Of a DNA stretch of 64,000 nt, positions 21,200 through 32,008 are shown piece after piece. Both the position numbers and the translations under genes were made by a program. The number at the start of each line of letters is the position of its first letter. Position 1 is the stretch's first letter. The DNA lies in assembly GCA_031772625.1 (NCBI GenBank), contig CM062815.1, forward strand, positions 123,737,977 to 123,801,976, in the 5' to 3' direction. Below the pieces are notes generated by a model. That model searched no databases, was not told the origin of the DNA, and saw only the letters and a program-made list of their open reading frames with translations. This stretch comes from Pinus tabuliformis (taxonomy: Eukaryota > Streptophyta > Pinopsida > Pinales > Pinaceae).

Positions 21200-24100
21200 A
21201 GTGTGTTGATTGTGCTAGGGGTATCCATGGTATGAAGTCCCAATTAGGCCTCACACTGTTTGGAGTAGGAGCCCCAACCAAAAATACGATTGGTTTCTAT
21301 TACTCTTAGGAATCTTCCTTGGCTGAAATTATTAACATAAGAGATTATACAAAAATATTTGAAATAAGCATGTAAGTTGACACTATGAGGCATACAATTA
21401 CAATGCATATATGATACTTTCATGGAAGGGAAAAGAGAGATTGTGCATCTAGAAGAAAAACAATAGTAATATACTAAAAGAGACGCACAAGAACATGAAA
21501 GAATTGTTGATTAACCTGGAAATTAGTTCACAAGATAACAATGATGATTAAATAAGTGATTATGCATATTCAATGAAATATATACCAAATCCCACGAAAT
21601 AGTTGATTTTCATTAGTATGTGTTAGCATAAACATACACCAAAAACATTGAAAGAATAGTATTACAATTATTCATGACATATACATGAAATTGCATTCGC
21701 TCAAAGAGATTCATATATTAAGTGAAAGTCACAAGATATACAATTATAATGCTACCACACTAGTCCCAATACTGGAAAATTAAGGCACTACTTACTCCTC
21801 CAAAGAAATATCTTCTCTCCTATGTCAAACTAGAGAAGCCAAGGTGAAGAGTTCAAGTCCCCAAAATCCAAATTCATTTTTCTTTATTTATGAGGGTGTA
21901 TTTATAAGAAATGAGGTGACTCTCCACCTCCCATGTGACTCTTGAACTCCCTCATGACTCTTGAGCTTCTACTATGACTTTTCAAATTTCTATACGACCT
22001 TTGAGATTTTACATGACTTTAGAGATTTATAATGACCTTTCACATTCCATGTGGGATCCTTGGGCTTCCACACATGTTACATTTTTCACTCTAGTAAATT
22101 ACAAAATTACATTCCACAAATGATGTGGCAAGACACATTGACACATATGACATTTTGATGACACTTGTACAAGCCATGACTTTGAAATGATGACACAGAA
22201 CTCCATGATGATATGACAATGCCAATATATTCTCTTTGCTAATATGAATTTTACTTTTTCATCATGGATCTTTTCTTGTTCTTCATCCTCATCCTCCAAA
22301 GAATCTATATGGGTACAAGAACCTTCCAAGTCAAAATCTTTGTCTTGATCAAAGATCCCTTTGTGTTCTTCATGATGCTTCTCCCTTTGCTCCTTCTTCA
22401 TAATGGTTCTCATGTACCTTTCCTTGATGGCCTCTCTTAAGCATTACGTTGTCATTTTGTAATGATGATACTTCCAAATGGGGACCACTCATGACAAGCC
22501 AAAGTCAATCCGAAACATGCAACATGCAAGGTTTATGAGAGTAGGAGATTTGGAATTTCATAATTGAGGGCTATAGAAACTCAGTGTTGCCTCAGTACTA
22601 GCTATAACTGTGTAAAGCATAGTAAAGGATGGCATGACAAGTCTTCTTGCACAGTGAGGGGTTCATGAAGCAAGGTATTGAGCTTGCTAACCAATGATCT
22701 ACAGTGAGGAGTGCCCAAGAAGGAAGAGATGGGGATTTCACAGTTGGGAATCAGAAGGACTAAAGGAAGACATCACTATCAACTAGAACTATGTAATGCA
22801 TAGTAGGGAGCAAGCTAGGACAAAGGATTACATAGTTAGGGGCCTCAATTAGCAAGAGGCACATGACTAGTCATTCCAACTACATAATGCATAATGATTG
22901 AGAGACAAGCTTAGTGACTTGCATAGTTTAGGACTTCAGCGGACTAGAAGTGATCCCTTGATCACTATAATTGCACAATTCATAGTGGGAGGCCCATCTG
23001 ATGAAGAGAACTATGTAGTTGATCACCTCAGAGAGGCAAGGAGGCAGGGTTTCTCATTGAAACTGCACAATGCCTAGTAACTAAAGGGAAGGTTTAGGCA
23101 ACTGCAGAGTTGGGTAAATTAGTGACATAGATAGGTCTCACTACCCACTGCAACTATGTAATGCTTAATTTAGGGCAAGAGAGAACATGAATTGCACAAT
23201 TGTCTAGGTTAGGTAGCTAGATTGATGGTCTACGATTAAAGGTTTCTTTGTGTGCTAGTGGAGGGAGATTGTTCTCTAGGACTGTGAAATACATAGTTTC
23301 AAGAGACAAATGGTGCTTCATTGTGACTTAGGACTTCATAGTGCACAATTCTAAGGGGAAGAAAGATTAGTCAAAGATTGGGCAAGTTGGAAAGATAGTG
23401 AAAGCTCCAAAATGGCTAAGTGTGGGATCAATAAGACAAGAAAGAAAAAAACATGCAAATGACCCCTGCAACACTAATATCACACTTAAAGAACATCAAA
23501 ACATGACAAAAGGATACACAAAACTCAAAATCCACATGCATACCTTGAAACAACAACAAAGAAACACTTATTTATAAGTGCGATAGTTGAAATGTCACTT
23601 TGCGACACTTAGAATACAAGTTACAATAAGAGTGTCGACTCCAACTAGAAAGTGTACTTAACTGTGGGAGAGTATCAAGCACATATTCTTATGGTATATA
23701 TATTACCAGATAGTTTCGCCTTTAGTAATTCTCTGAAATGCAACACATGAAAAAGTACAAACAATTAAAGTGACAGTAAGAAAAAGTGAAAACAACACTT
23801 GCGAAAGCTAAAGAAAGTGAAAGTGACACATGTTATAGCAAAGAAAACTCAAAATAAACACCTGTTAAATTGAAAGGAAGAAAAAATGACAGTCACAAAG
23901 GTGAAAGTGACACTTGTGAAATAAAAAGCATGCAAAAGAGATAATTGAGAAAACTCACTCGAGTGATGGTACAATTGTAGCTAAGAATGAGAGAACATGT
24001 CGACTGAAGTTGGGCATTGACTACCGACATGGATTACATAGTGAAATGTCTAGGAGGAGTGTGAAATGCACTGTCTCTAAAGATTGCATAGGCATTTCTA

Positions 24101-24417
24101 TTAGGTACTACATAATTCACTACTTCTAGGGATTGCGTAAGAACTGTTCTGGAGAATTACACAATGTTGGTTTGCAAGGGTGGGTATTGACCTTTAATAT
24201 TGCTAGAAAAGGGTGCACTTAAGAATGCATCAAAGGCTGATAATGTGTAAGCAAGTGGTTTTGACACTTAAAATATCTGAAGCAAGCTTAAACACTTAGA
24301 AAACATCACCAATCACGAAGTGAACATGAATAGCTTGGGTTTTCAAATCATGAGATCATAAGTAGGCTCCAAAATTCAAGTCTAAGAAACATTTTGGAGG
24401 GTGTTTGTCGCAATAAC
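21200..24417 (-). mobile_element. Left long direct repeat (3' LTR) of a Gypsy-like element
   Basis: From about 21228 this segment matches 28778 onward in the same orientation (AAGTCCCAATTAG..., then GGCTGAAATTATTAACATAA), with roughly 85-90 percent identity by eye. The match is good to about 22960, where the right copy is cut off. Since gag and PBS lie on the minus strand, this is the 3' LTR. Its inner end is uncertain; AATAACAACA near 24417 would give an LTR starting TGTTG on the minus strand. It contains many degenerate copies of TGCACAATGCATAGT. The open frame at 22099-22413 (minus) and its counterpart at 29761-29946 are parts of the repeat and are not independent genes. Confidence 0.55.
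22540..24160. repeat. Degenerate array of TGCACAATGCATAGT-like motifs
   Basis: Variants such as GTAATGCATAGTA, GCACAATGCCTAGTA, GCACAATTCATAGTG and TGTGAAATACATAG recur every 60-100 bases. They also occur in the right copy at about 30190-30500 (GCACAATGTATGGTA, TGCATAGTGAGGGG). The motif is nearly its own reverse complement in part. It is not a clean tandem repeat; spacing and sequence both vary. Confidence 0.5.
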
Positions 24418-25674
24418 AACACTTGGCGACACACTCGAAGAACTCCATCTTCTCTGTTTAGGTCTACATTTGATTAGAGAACCTTAGTCCTTCGGGAAGT
24501 ATTGACTCATCATGTGGATTACCTTGGCTTCCCCATTTGACCTAGTTATAGATATAATATCCTTTATTCCCTTTCTCGACCAAACACATATTCCCAAAGA
24601 TTACCAAATCACAATTTTTTTTATCCCCGAGGAGGGTAATATTAGTTTCAATTTTAAAATGATTAGAGGTTTGATTTCATCTCTAGTGTTGCTCCACGGC
24701 CAATAGGCCTGTTCAACACCCTAGTGGAGTCACAATAGGAACACAAGCATTGCTTCAATGCCAGTGACCCTGTTTGGTACCTCGACAAAGTTACATGATT
24801 CACCTCTCTACGCAGGAATCCTTTCTCTTCTTTCACCTCTCATTTTAATTTATTTCAATATGCTCATTGACATCTTATCGACATTTATATCACCAAGGTG
24901 GAAGAGGGATCCTGACATATTGAGATAAAAAGAGGTTGTCCCTTCAGAGATAGTTTATATACCTTTTTAATTAATATGCTCTCCATTAGTTTTTCCCTTT
25001 CCCTTCTCTACTTGATTGGATCGACATGAAAAACACCATTCAAGTGCCATACTGAGTCAAGGAATGAAGATCCTATAATAGATACAAGCATAATGGTTCT
25101 ACTAATGGCTTTCCATTCGAATGGATCATATTCCCCATTCAGACATCATTGACCTTAAAATATGTGTAGGCCCAAACAAAGAAAATGAAGGTAGATTAGC
25201 CAAGAGTTTCTCATCATCACAATTTCCTTTTCAAAACTTTTCCACATTGTATTCTTGAGCCAAACAAGAGCAGTTTTCATGCATGGTCTTATTGAACCAA
25301 ACATAAAAGAAAAGACATGACAAAAGAAAAAGAAAAAAGAAAAAAGAAAAGAAACATGCAAGGCAGGAAGCAAGAGACAAAGAAAATGCATAAACTAGAT
25401 GTAAGGAAAAATAGAAGGTAAATGAAACACAAAAGAAAACTAAATGCAACAAGCCTTACTTCTAATCTAACCAGCTAAAAGGTCAAGGTAAAGTATAGTG
25501 AAATTTCCAATGTAGCAAATGAAGTTTTTCCTGAATTACAAATAGAAAGATATGAGAGATTAAAAACAATATAAAGCAATGTGAAAAAATACAAATATGA
25601 TCATGAATAATTTGCAAAAAATATAGAAGGTCTTTGCTAAAGCTAGACAGATGAGCCATAACAACTAACCTTAA

Positions 25675-27934
25675 CTAACCTGCAACCTTACCTTTTTGAT
25701 TAGAACAACAATCATACAAACCTTGAAAGATTCTTATGAATATAACTTCATTCATGTTATCATCCTTAGCAAACATCAAGAGAGATCGAAGCTTATTATT
25801 AGCAACAAGAATTTCTAAGTAAGATGCTTCTAGCCAATCATAGATTCGATCATGAAATCCAAAACAATCCTCTTGAGAACCTTGAAATCCTTGAGAAAAT
25901 GAATTTTGGATTAATGGCACAGAATAAAGAGGAGAATCTTGTAAGGGAAATTGAATCTGATAATGTTCAGAAGGCTTGTTGATATCATGAAGGCTTGTCA
26001 TAACCATCAACAATAGTTGAAGTGCTTCAACTACTTGACAAGTATCTGAAAAGTGAAATGATGAATCATAGGAATTTATGGCCTTGATGGAATCAACAAA
26101 TGTAAAACAATTATCATCAGATACACCAGTGGGAAAATAATGAATTGAAATACAAGTGTTAAGGCCAATGTTATGATCAGATGGGTTGATTAAGACATCA
26201 ATTTCTCCATTATTTAAGCACAAAAATGGATCAATTTGAGCAAATTGATAATTCTTTGAATAATAGAATCATTATCCTCATAGGTTGAATATGAAAATTC
26301 ACTACCTTGTGTCTGATCAAAATAATTAAAGATGAATGCTAGTATATAAAATATGGGAAACCAATCTGGATACAATGGGTCAACATGTTTTGAATCAAAA
26401 CCAACCTTTCTATGAATGGGAGAAAATAATTTGTCAAGATGAGGAATTTGATTCAGTAAATAAATAAAGCATTTGCTAACACTCAAGAAGATATATTAAG
26501 CCAAAATGAAAATCATTAGCATTACAATATTCACAAGAAATACCAGGAGTTGATTAACTCAGAAGTGTTTGATAGATAAGAATCCTTCTATCGATGAGAA
26601 TATTTTTCATAATAATTAAAAGGATAAACTTCATAATTTTGTGAATCCATGGAAGATGTGCATTCCAATCCTAAGTTCAATGCAAGAGGTTTATATGAAT
26701 ATAAATTAACAGAATATTCTATCTCATCAGAAACCCAATCTTGAAAATTAGAAAACTATCTCAGAAAACCCAAAAATTTATCAAGAATGAGTATGTATCC
26801 AATGAAACAATATGGAGAAAATAATTTTGTGAGAAAATCCATATCTGACATAGTTTACGCATCTCATCAGGATCACGAGAACTTGTCATAACCATCAATG
26901 GCAGTTGAAGTGTCTCTACTCCTTGACAAGTCCTGAAACTTTGGAATGTTTGATAATCATATTTTAAAATATGAGTCAAGTTATGCATTGCATGTGGACA
27001 ACTATTTTTATTTATTTTAAGAAGATCACTATTATCAAAATGATAGCTATCTAAATCATTGGTTTGATCGTATTTTTCAACCCCAACAAATAGATTACTC
27101 AAGTCATAACTTTCTTCTAATTGTACATTTAAGGATGTATAGATTGTAATAAATTCATGAGCTATCTAAATTATGGGATTATCCTGATGGAAGGTTGTAA
27201 TTTGTAAAGAAGGGGATGTATGTTTGATGATTTGATTACTTTCTTCTTCTTCATCAATGGTCTCACTATCTTGTGTCGATTTACAATTCAGATCATGAGA
27301 TTGTGAATTTGAAGATCATGTCACATTTTCATCACAAGTTAATTCATTGCAAGCAGGAGGACACAAAAGACAATGGGCTGAAGAAGTGTCCATAAGAAAA
27401 TCTTCTTTGACCAAACCAGATTCTAGATTTAAACTTTTCAAATGGAATATTTCTTGAGAAATCAAGGAATTGATCGATGTACCTGGGCATTCATCAACAT
27501 GTATATTAGTGAAACTATTGTTATCGGGATGATGGTTTCCCAAGGCTGTCTCCTAGTTAAGAAATTTGATTTCATTTGATCGATTGTCAAGATGAATAGG
27601 GTCTAAATCAATCAAGAATGGAGGCATATCATCTTGATAAATAGGACTTTGAAAAAGAGAAGAGATTAAAAGAATCTTCATATTTTTTCTCCTCTACGTG
27701 TGGAATATGATCGTCTTATACATGACCAACATTTAGACCAAAAAATTGAGAATTAATAGTATCTAAAATACTAGCTGATGGTGTAGATTGAATAAGGCAT
27801 GAAGGGTCATGAAATGTAGATGACAGAGGATGACAGGTATCCCTTGAAGAAACATCACTTTTAATGATGCCAGATTTAAGATTATGTTTCTGTACATTAA
27901 TGTGATTTGAGAAAATCAAGTGACCAATATTCAC
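25675..27934 (-). pseudogene. Decayed unrecognised ORFs inside the Gypsy-like element
   Basis: Minus-strand frames at 27934-27716, 27543-27316, 27102-26761, 26486-26214 and 26223-25675 form a broken coding region downstream of gag. A segment is duplicated: TCQVVEALQLLLMVMTS in the last frame and TCQGVETLQLPLMVMTS in the 27102-26761 frame, about 900 bases apart in DNA. No protease, reverse transcriptase, RNase H or integrase motif was found, so this is not normal pol. It may be an additional ORF of a non-autonomous element. The composition is polar and acidic without transmembrane segments. Confidence 0.4.
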
Positions 27935-28204
27935 CTTAGGTTGCTTGTGTGTAGAGTATCAACCAAGGAGATAAAATGAGGATGGGATGAATGGATCATC
28001 AATCTAATTTTCATATTTCTCAACTTCAATACTAGTATCAAAGACAACCTTGTTACGAAATGAAGAGGTAGGAGGATAAGGAACAAAAGGAACAATAGGT
28101 TCCTCCTTTCAAATTAAAGGTGTCTCATGATTGATAAAAGTTGTGAGATCATAATTAACCAAGGATTCAGAATCAAATTATTTCAAGGAAATTTGAAGCA
28201 AGTG

Positions 28205-28735
28205 CTAAAATGTTTCTTTGAAGAAATTCCAATATGTAACTTCTTCAGGAAACACATAACACATGTGAATAAATCTATTATAAAAATCATTTATTGATTC
28301 ATTAGACTTCATTCTAAGTTGATTAATTCTTTCATAAACATCTCGATAATCATACCTATCAAAGGCTTCATGAATCTCCTTGAAGAGTTGTTCAAATGAA
28401 TGAATAGAAGAAAATAGTAAGGCATGAAACCATAGTTTAACTCGATCTTCCAAAGTGAGGGTGAATAGTATACAAGCAACATCTTCATAATTGATTTCAT
28501 GATATTCACAAAATTGAAGAAAATTTATGCTCAAGTCCAGATATTGCACCCTCGCCACCAAACTTTAATTGAGACAAGTCATAAAAAAGTTCCACGGGGA
28601 TTGAAAGTTTGATATTGGATCTATTAGAAAAACATTCTAAGAGTATGATTTGGGAATGATCCATTCAAGATAAGAGATTCAAAACAGACTCAACAGGCTC
28701 AACTTGTCATATGGCCCTCCTTCTAGCGCCAACTA
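28205..28735 (-). pseudogene. Gypsy-type gag (retrotransposon gag family)
   Basis: The minus-strand frame 28561-28205 contains the gag core: EDVACILFTLTLEDRVKLWF, then SIHSFEQLFKEIHEAFDRYD, then RINQLRMKSNESINDFYNRF and CYVFPEE. This corresponds to the classical plant Ty3/gypsy Retrotrans_gag pattern. The upstream start (KFGGEGAISGLEH on the minus strand, about 28565-28525) is in another frame, so there is a frameshift near 28525. The listed frame begins at a TTG, so the true start lies upstream towards the PBS. Gag assembles the cytoplasmic virus-like particle. Confidence 0.75.
28722..28731 (-). other. Primer binding site of the Gypsy-like element
   Basis: On the minus strand TGGCGCTAGAAGGAGGG follows the LTR end (CATCATCA at 28744-28737) after five bases. 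TTGGCGC is the usual start of plant Gypsy primer binding sites. This fixes the orientation of the element as minus and places the 5' LTR to the right. Confidence 0.65.
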
Positions 28736-28736
28736 T

Positions 28737-30542
28737 TGATGATGGTGGAAATATGTCAAAGAAGAGGGTCTCCCTGGTATAAAGTCCCAATTAGACCTCA
28801 CAACATTTAGCGTAGGAGCCCCAATCGAAAATATGACTGATTTCCATTACTCTTAGGAATATTCCTTGGCTGAAATTATTAACATAAGAGATTATACAAA
28901 CAATCTTTGAAACAACCAAGTAAGTTGACACTGTGAGGTTTACAATTGCAATGCATATATGGCAGTTTCATGGAAGGGAAAATAGAGAGTGATCCTCTAG
29001 AAGAAAAGTAATAGCATATCCTAAAAGAGACACACAAGAGCATGGAAGAATTGTTGATTAACCTACATATTAGTTCACAAGATAAAAAGGATGATTAAAT
29101 CAGTAACAACACACATTCAATGAGATGCATATCAAAGACACGAAATAGTTCATTTTCATTAATGTGTGTTAACATAAACATACACCACAAACAAAGAAAC
29201 AATAGTCTTACAATCATTCACAACATATGCATGAAAGTGTGTTAGCTCAAAGAGCTTCATATATTAAGTGAAAGTCCCAAGATATATAGTTACAATGCTA
29301 CCACACTAGTTCCAATATTGGAATATTAAGTCACTACTTGCTCCTCCAAAGAAATATCTTCTCTCCTATGGCAAGCTAGAGAAGCCAAGGTGAAGAGTTC
29401 ATGTCCCAAAATCCAAAGTAGTTTTCTTGAGTTATGAGGGTGTATTTATAATAAATGAGGCGAATCTCCACCTCCCATGTGACTCTTGACCTCCCCCATG
29501 ACTCTTGAGCTTCTACTATGACTTTTCAAATTCCTATATGACCTTTGAGCTTTTGCATGACTTTAGAAAATTGTAATGACCTTTCACATTCCATGTGGGA
29601 CCCTTGGGTTTCCACACATGTTACATTTTCTCACTTTGGAAAATTACACAATTACATTCCACAAATGATGTGGCAAGATACATTGACACATATGAAATTT
29701 TGATGACACTTTTATAAGCCATGACTTGGAAATGAAGAAATGGAACTCCATGATGATATGCTAATGCCAATCTCTTCTCTTTGTTGTTGTGACTTTGAAT
29801 TCTACATGATGGGTAGTTTCTTTCTCTTCATCTTCATCCTCTAAAGAATCTGGATGGGTATCATAACCTTCCAAGTCAACATATTTGTATTTATCCAAGA
29901 TCCCTTTGTGTTCTTCATGATGGTTCTTCCTTTTCTCCTTCTTCATAAGTGTTCTCTTGTAACCTTTCCTTGATGGCCTCTCTTAAAAAGTACCCTATCA
30001 TTTTGTTGATGATACCTAAAGATGGAGACCACTCATGGCAAGCCAACATCAATATAGAAACACCTATTCTACCTCTTCTTACTCATGGAAGATGTTGATT
30101 CAGATGAGGCCACATGCAAGGGTTTTGAGAGAAGGAGATTGGGAATTGCACATTTAAGGGCTATAGGAACTCAAGGGTGTCTCACTAATGGTTGGAACTG
30201 CACAATGTATGGTAAATAAGGGCATGGAAAGTCTTCTTGCATAGTGAGGGGGTCCAGGAATCAAGGTACTAATCTTATTGATTGATGGTCTACAAAAATG
30301 AGTGCCCAAGAAGGAAGATACAAGGATTACATAGTTGGGAATTATAGGGACTGAGAGAAGGCATCACTACCCATTATAATTGTGCAATGCATATAATGGA
30401 GAAAGCTAAAACAAAGGATTGCGTAGTGAGGGGTCTCAGTCAGCAAGAGGAGCATGAGTAGTCACTGCAACTGTGTAGTGATAAGGATATAGGCTTAGTG
30501 AATTACGTAGTTGAGGACTTTAGTGACCCAAAAGTGATCCCT
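28737..30542 (-). mobile_element. Right long direct repeat (5' LTR) of the Gypsy-like element, truncated
   Basis: The inner edge is TGATGATGG at 28737, next to the PBS. The copy matches 21228-22960 with small indels and ends abruptly at about 30542 (GTGATCCCTTG). There the left copy continues with ATCACTATAATTGC but this one passes into unrelated sequence that starts like another LTR (TGTCTAATTG). The outer part of this LTR is therefore missing or displaced. Confidence 0.6.
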
Positions 30543-31792
30543 TGTCTAATTGTAAAACTTCTCCATTGTATGTAATACTCTATTGACCTAAGCTAAGAAA
30601 ATATAGGTCTTATGTGTAACAGTGAAAGTAAATACTTAATTAATAAAATAAAATAATTTAATCACTTGGAAAAACGAGACACCAAGAGATGAGATTCTTG
30701 CCAAATCCCATTGGTGAATGAGAAGGGATAATTCTTTCATGATAAGCCTTCTAGATCCAATTCTAGATAAGATTAATGGATTGGATATAAATATCCATTA
30801 AAATACTTAGATGGAGAAATATGCTAAGTTAAGAAAAACATAAAATCCTTGTAGGAGAGAAAGGCAGGCTTTTACAAGGAAAAGCCTTGTGGGAGAGAAA
30901 GGCGAGCTTTTTTAGGAAAAAACTAGGAGAATGGATAAAAAGGATCCATAAAAGTGGGACGCCACTAATGGAATCCATATCATGAAAGAGGGTATTAAAT
31001 ACCCATTGAAGAGATCAACAAGAGGCAGTTGATCCATGGCAAGTACTCTCAGCTCAGGGGTGAACTAGAGGAATCAGTGCTAGGTTGGGTGGCAGTGCTT
31101 GATTCTCCAAGTGACATTTTTTCCAATTGCTCTTGTCTGAATCACTTGCATGGGATGTACTGTATGTTTACTCCTTAATTTTTATGTTGTTGAATCACTC
31201 AACATATGTATATAGTTGTATGTGTTATCTTTATTTATGAGGATGATTGAATTCTTATGCATGTGACCACTATTGAATCCAAGTGTAGATTTAGTGATGG
31301 GAGCATAGTAGGTAATTATTAATATTGGGTCAAGGAGCTATATGGCACATGTGACTAATGATAGAATCTGCATGTGACCACTATGCATGAGTAGAATTGT
31401 CAGTGTTAACTTTATTTATGAGATGATTATATACGGATGCATGGAATAACTATTGAATATAAATTTAATCACAATTAAATTTAGTGAAGGAACATAGTAC
31501 ATATTTAAACTTATGTGCTATCTCATTTTTTAAGATGGTGAATATTTATGCATGATACCATTAATTCTTGTGTGGAGTCATCAAAGGACTGAAATTCGAA
31601 TGCATAAGCTTATCATGTTGAATGCCCATGATTGATTCTTTCCTCCGAATTGTAAGGTATGCATAGGAAATGTTGAAGGGTTGATTCTTAATGTATTAAA
31701 TAAGTTTATTAATGGAACCCAAAGGTCCACATCTATGGATTTAGTGGAGCATAGTAGGTGGTTAGTCGATGTGACCAAGGGATATATGACCA
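30543..31792 (+). mobile_element. Copia-type LTR adjoining a primer binding site
   Basis: The segment starts TGTCTAATTG exactly where the Gypsy-like repeat breaks off. It ends ATATGACCA one base before TGGTATTAGAGCTC (31794), which is one mismatch from the initiator-Met PBS TGGTATCAGAGC. TG...CA ends and the 1250-bp length fit a 5' LTR. No matching 3' LTR was found downstream, so this is a truncated or recombined copy. The later half contains three diverged copies of a segment with ATTTAGTG..GGAGCATAGTAGGT (about 31288, 31478 and 31739). Confidence 0.5.
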
Positions 31793-31793
31793 A

Positions 31794-31805
31794 TGGTATT
31801 AGAGC
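31794..31805 (+). other. Primer binding site TGGTATTAGAGC
   Basis: One mismatch separates it from the initiator-Met tRNA complement used by plant Copia elements. It sits one base after a CA dinucleotide that ends the putative LTR. Confidence 0.55.
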
Positions 31806-31998
31806 TCTAAGTTCCAACGTTGTGGCCTAAAGGTCAATCCATGTCTGTAAGATATGAATGAGTTGTAGGTCCTAATTTAGGTCTTACACTTAGGTATTAC
31901 AAAATTAAGAAGTTAATGAAGGATTCGGTTATAAATTACAATAAGACAAATATTCCAGAATCCATAACAGTTGAAATTAAATCCTAAAAGGATTTATT

Positions 31999-32008
31999 GA
32001 AGGGGGAT
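31999..32008 (+). other. Polypurine tract followed by an LTR-like edge
   Basis: GAAGGGGGA is followed at once by TGTTGATGCACTAGC, a typical PPT/3' LTR junction. The sequence after it does not resemble the LTR at 30543, so the PBS (31794) and this PPT, only about 200 bases apart, seem to belong to different elements or to a rearranged one. Confidence 0.4.

Noticed and set aside
22099..22413. Acidic minus-strand frame (MRTIMKKEQREKHHEEHKG)
   Set aside because: It lies in the long direct repeat and recurs in decayed form at 29761-29946; regarded as part of the LTR.
25155..25452. Two minus-strand frames rich in Phe, Leu and Ser that look like membrane proteins
   Set aside because: They are reverse translations of an AAAAG-rich purine stretch (25310-25360); no homology or repeat support.
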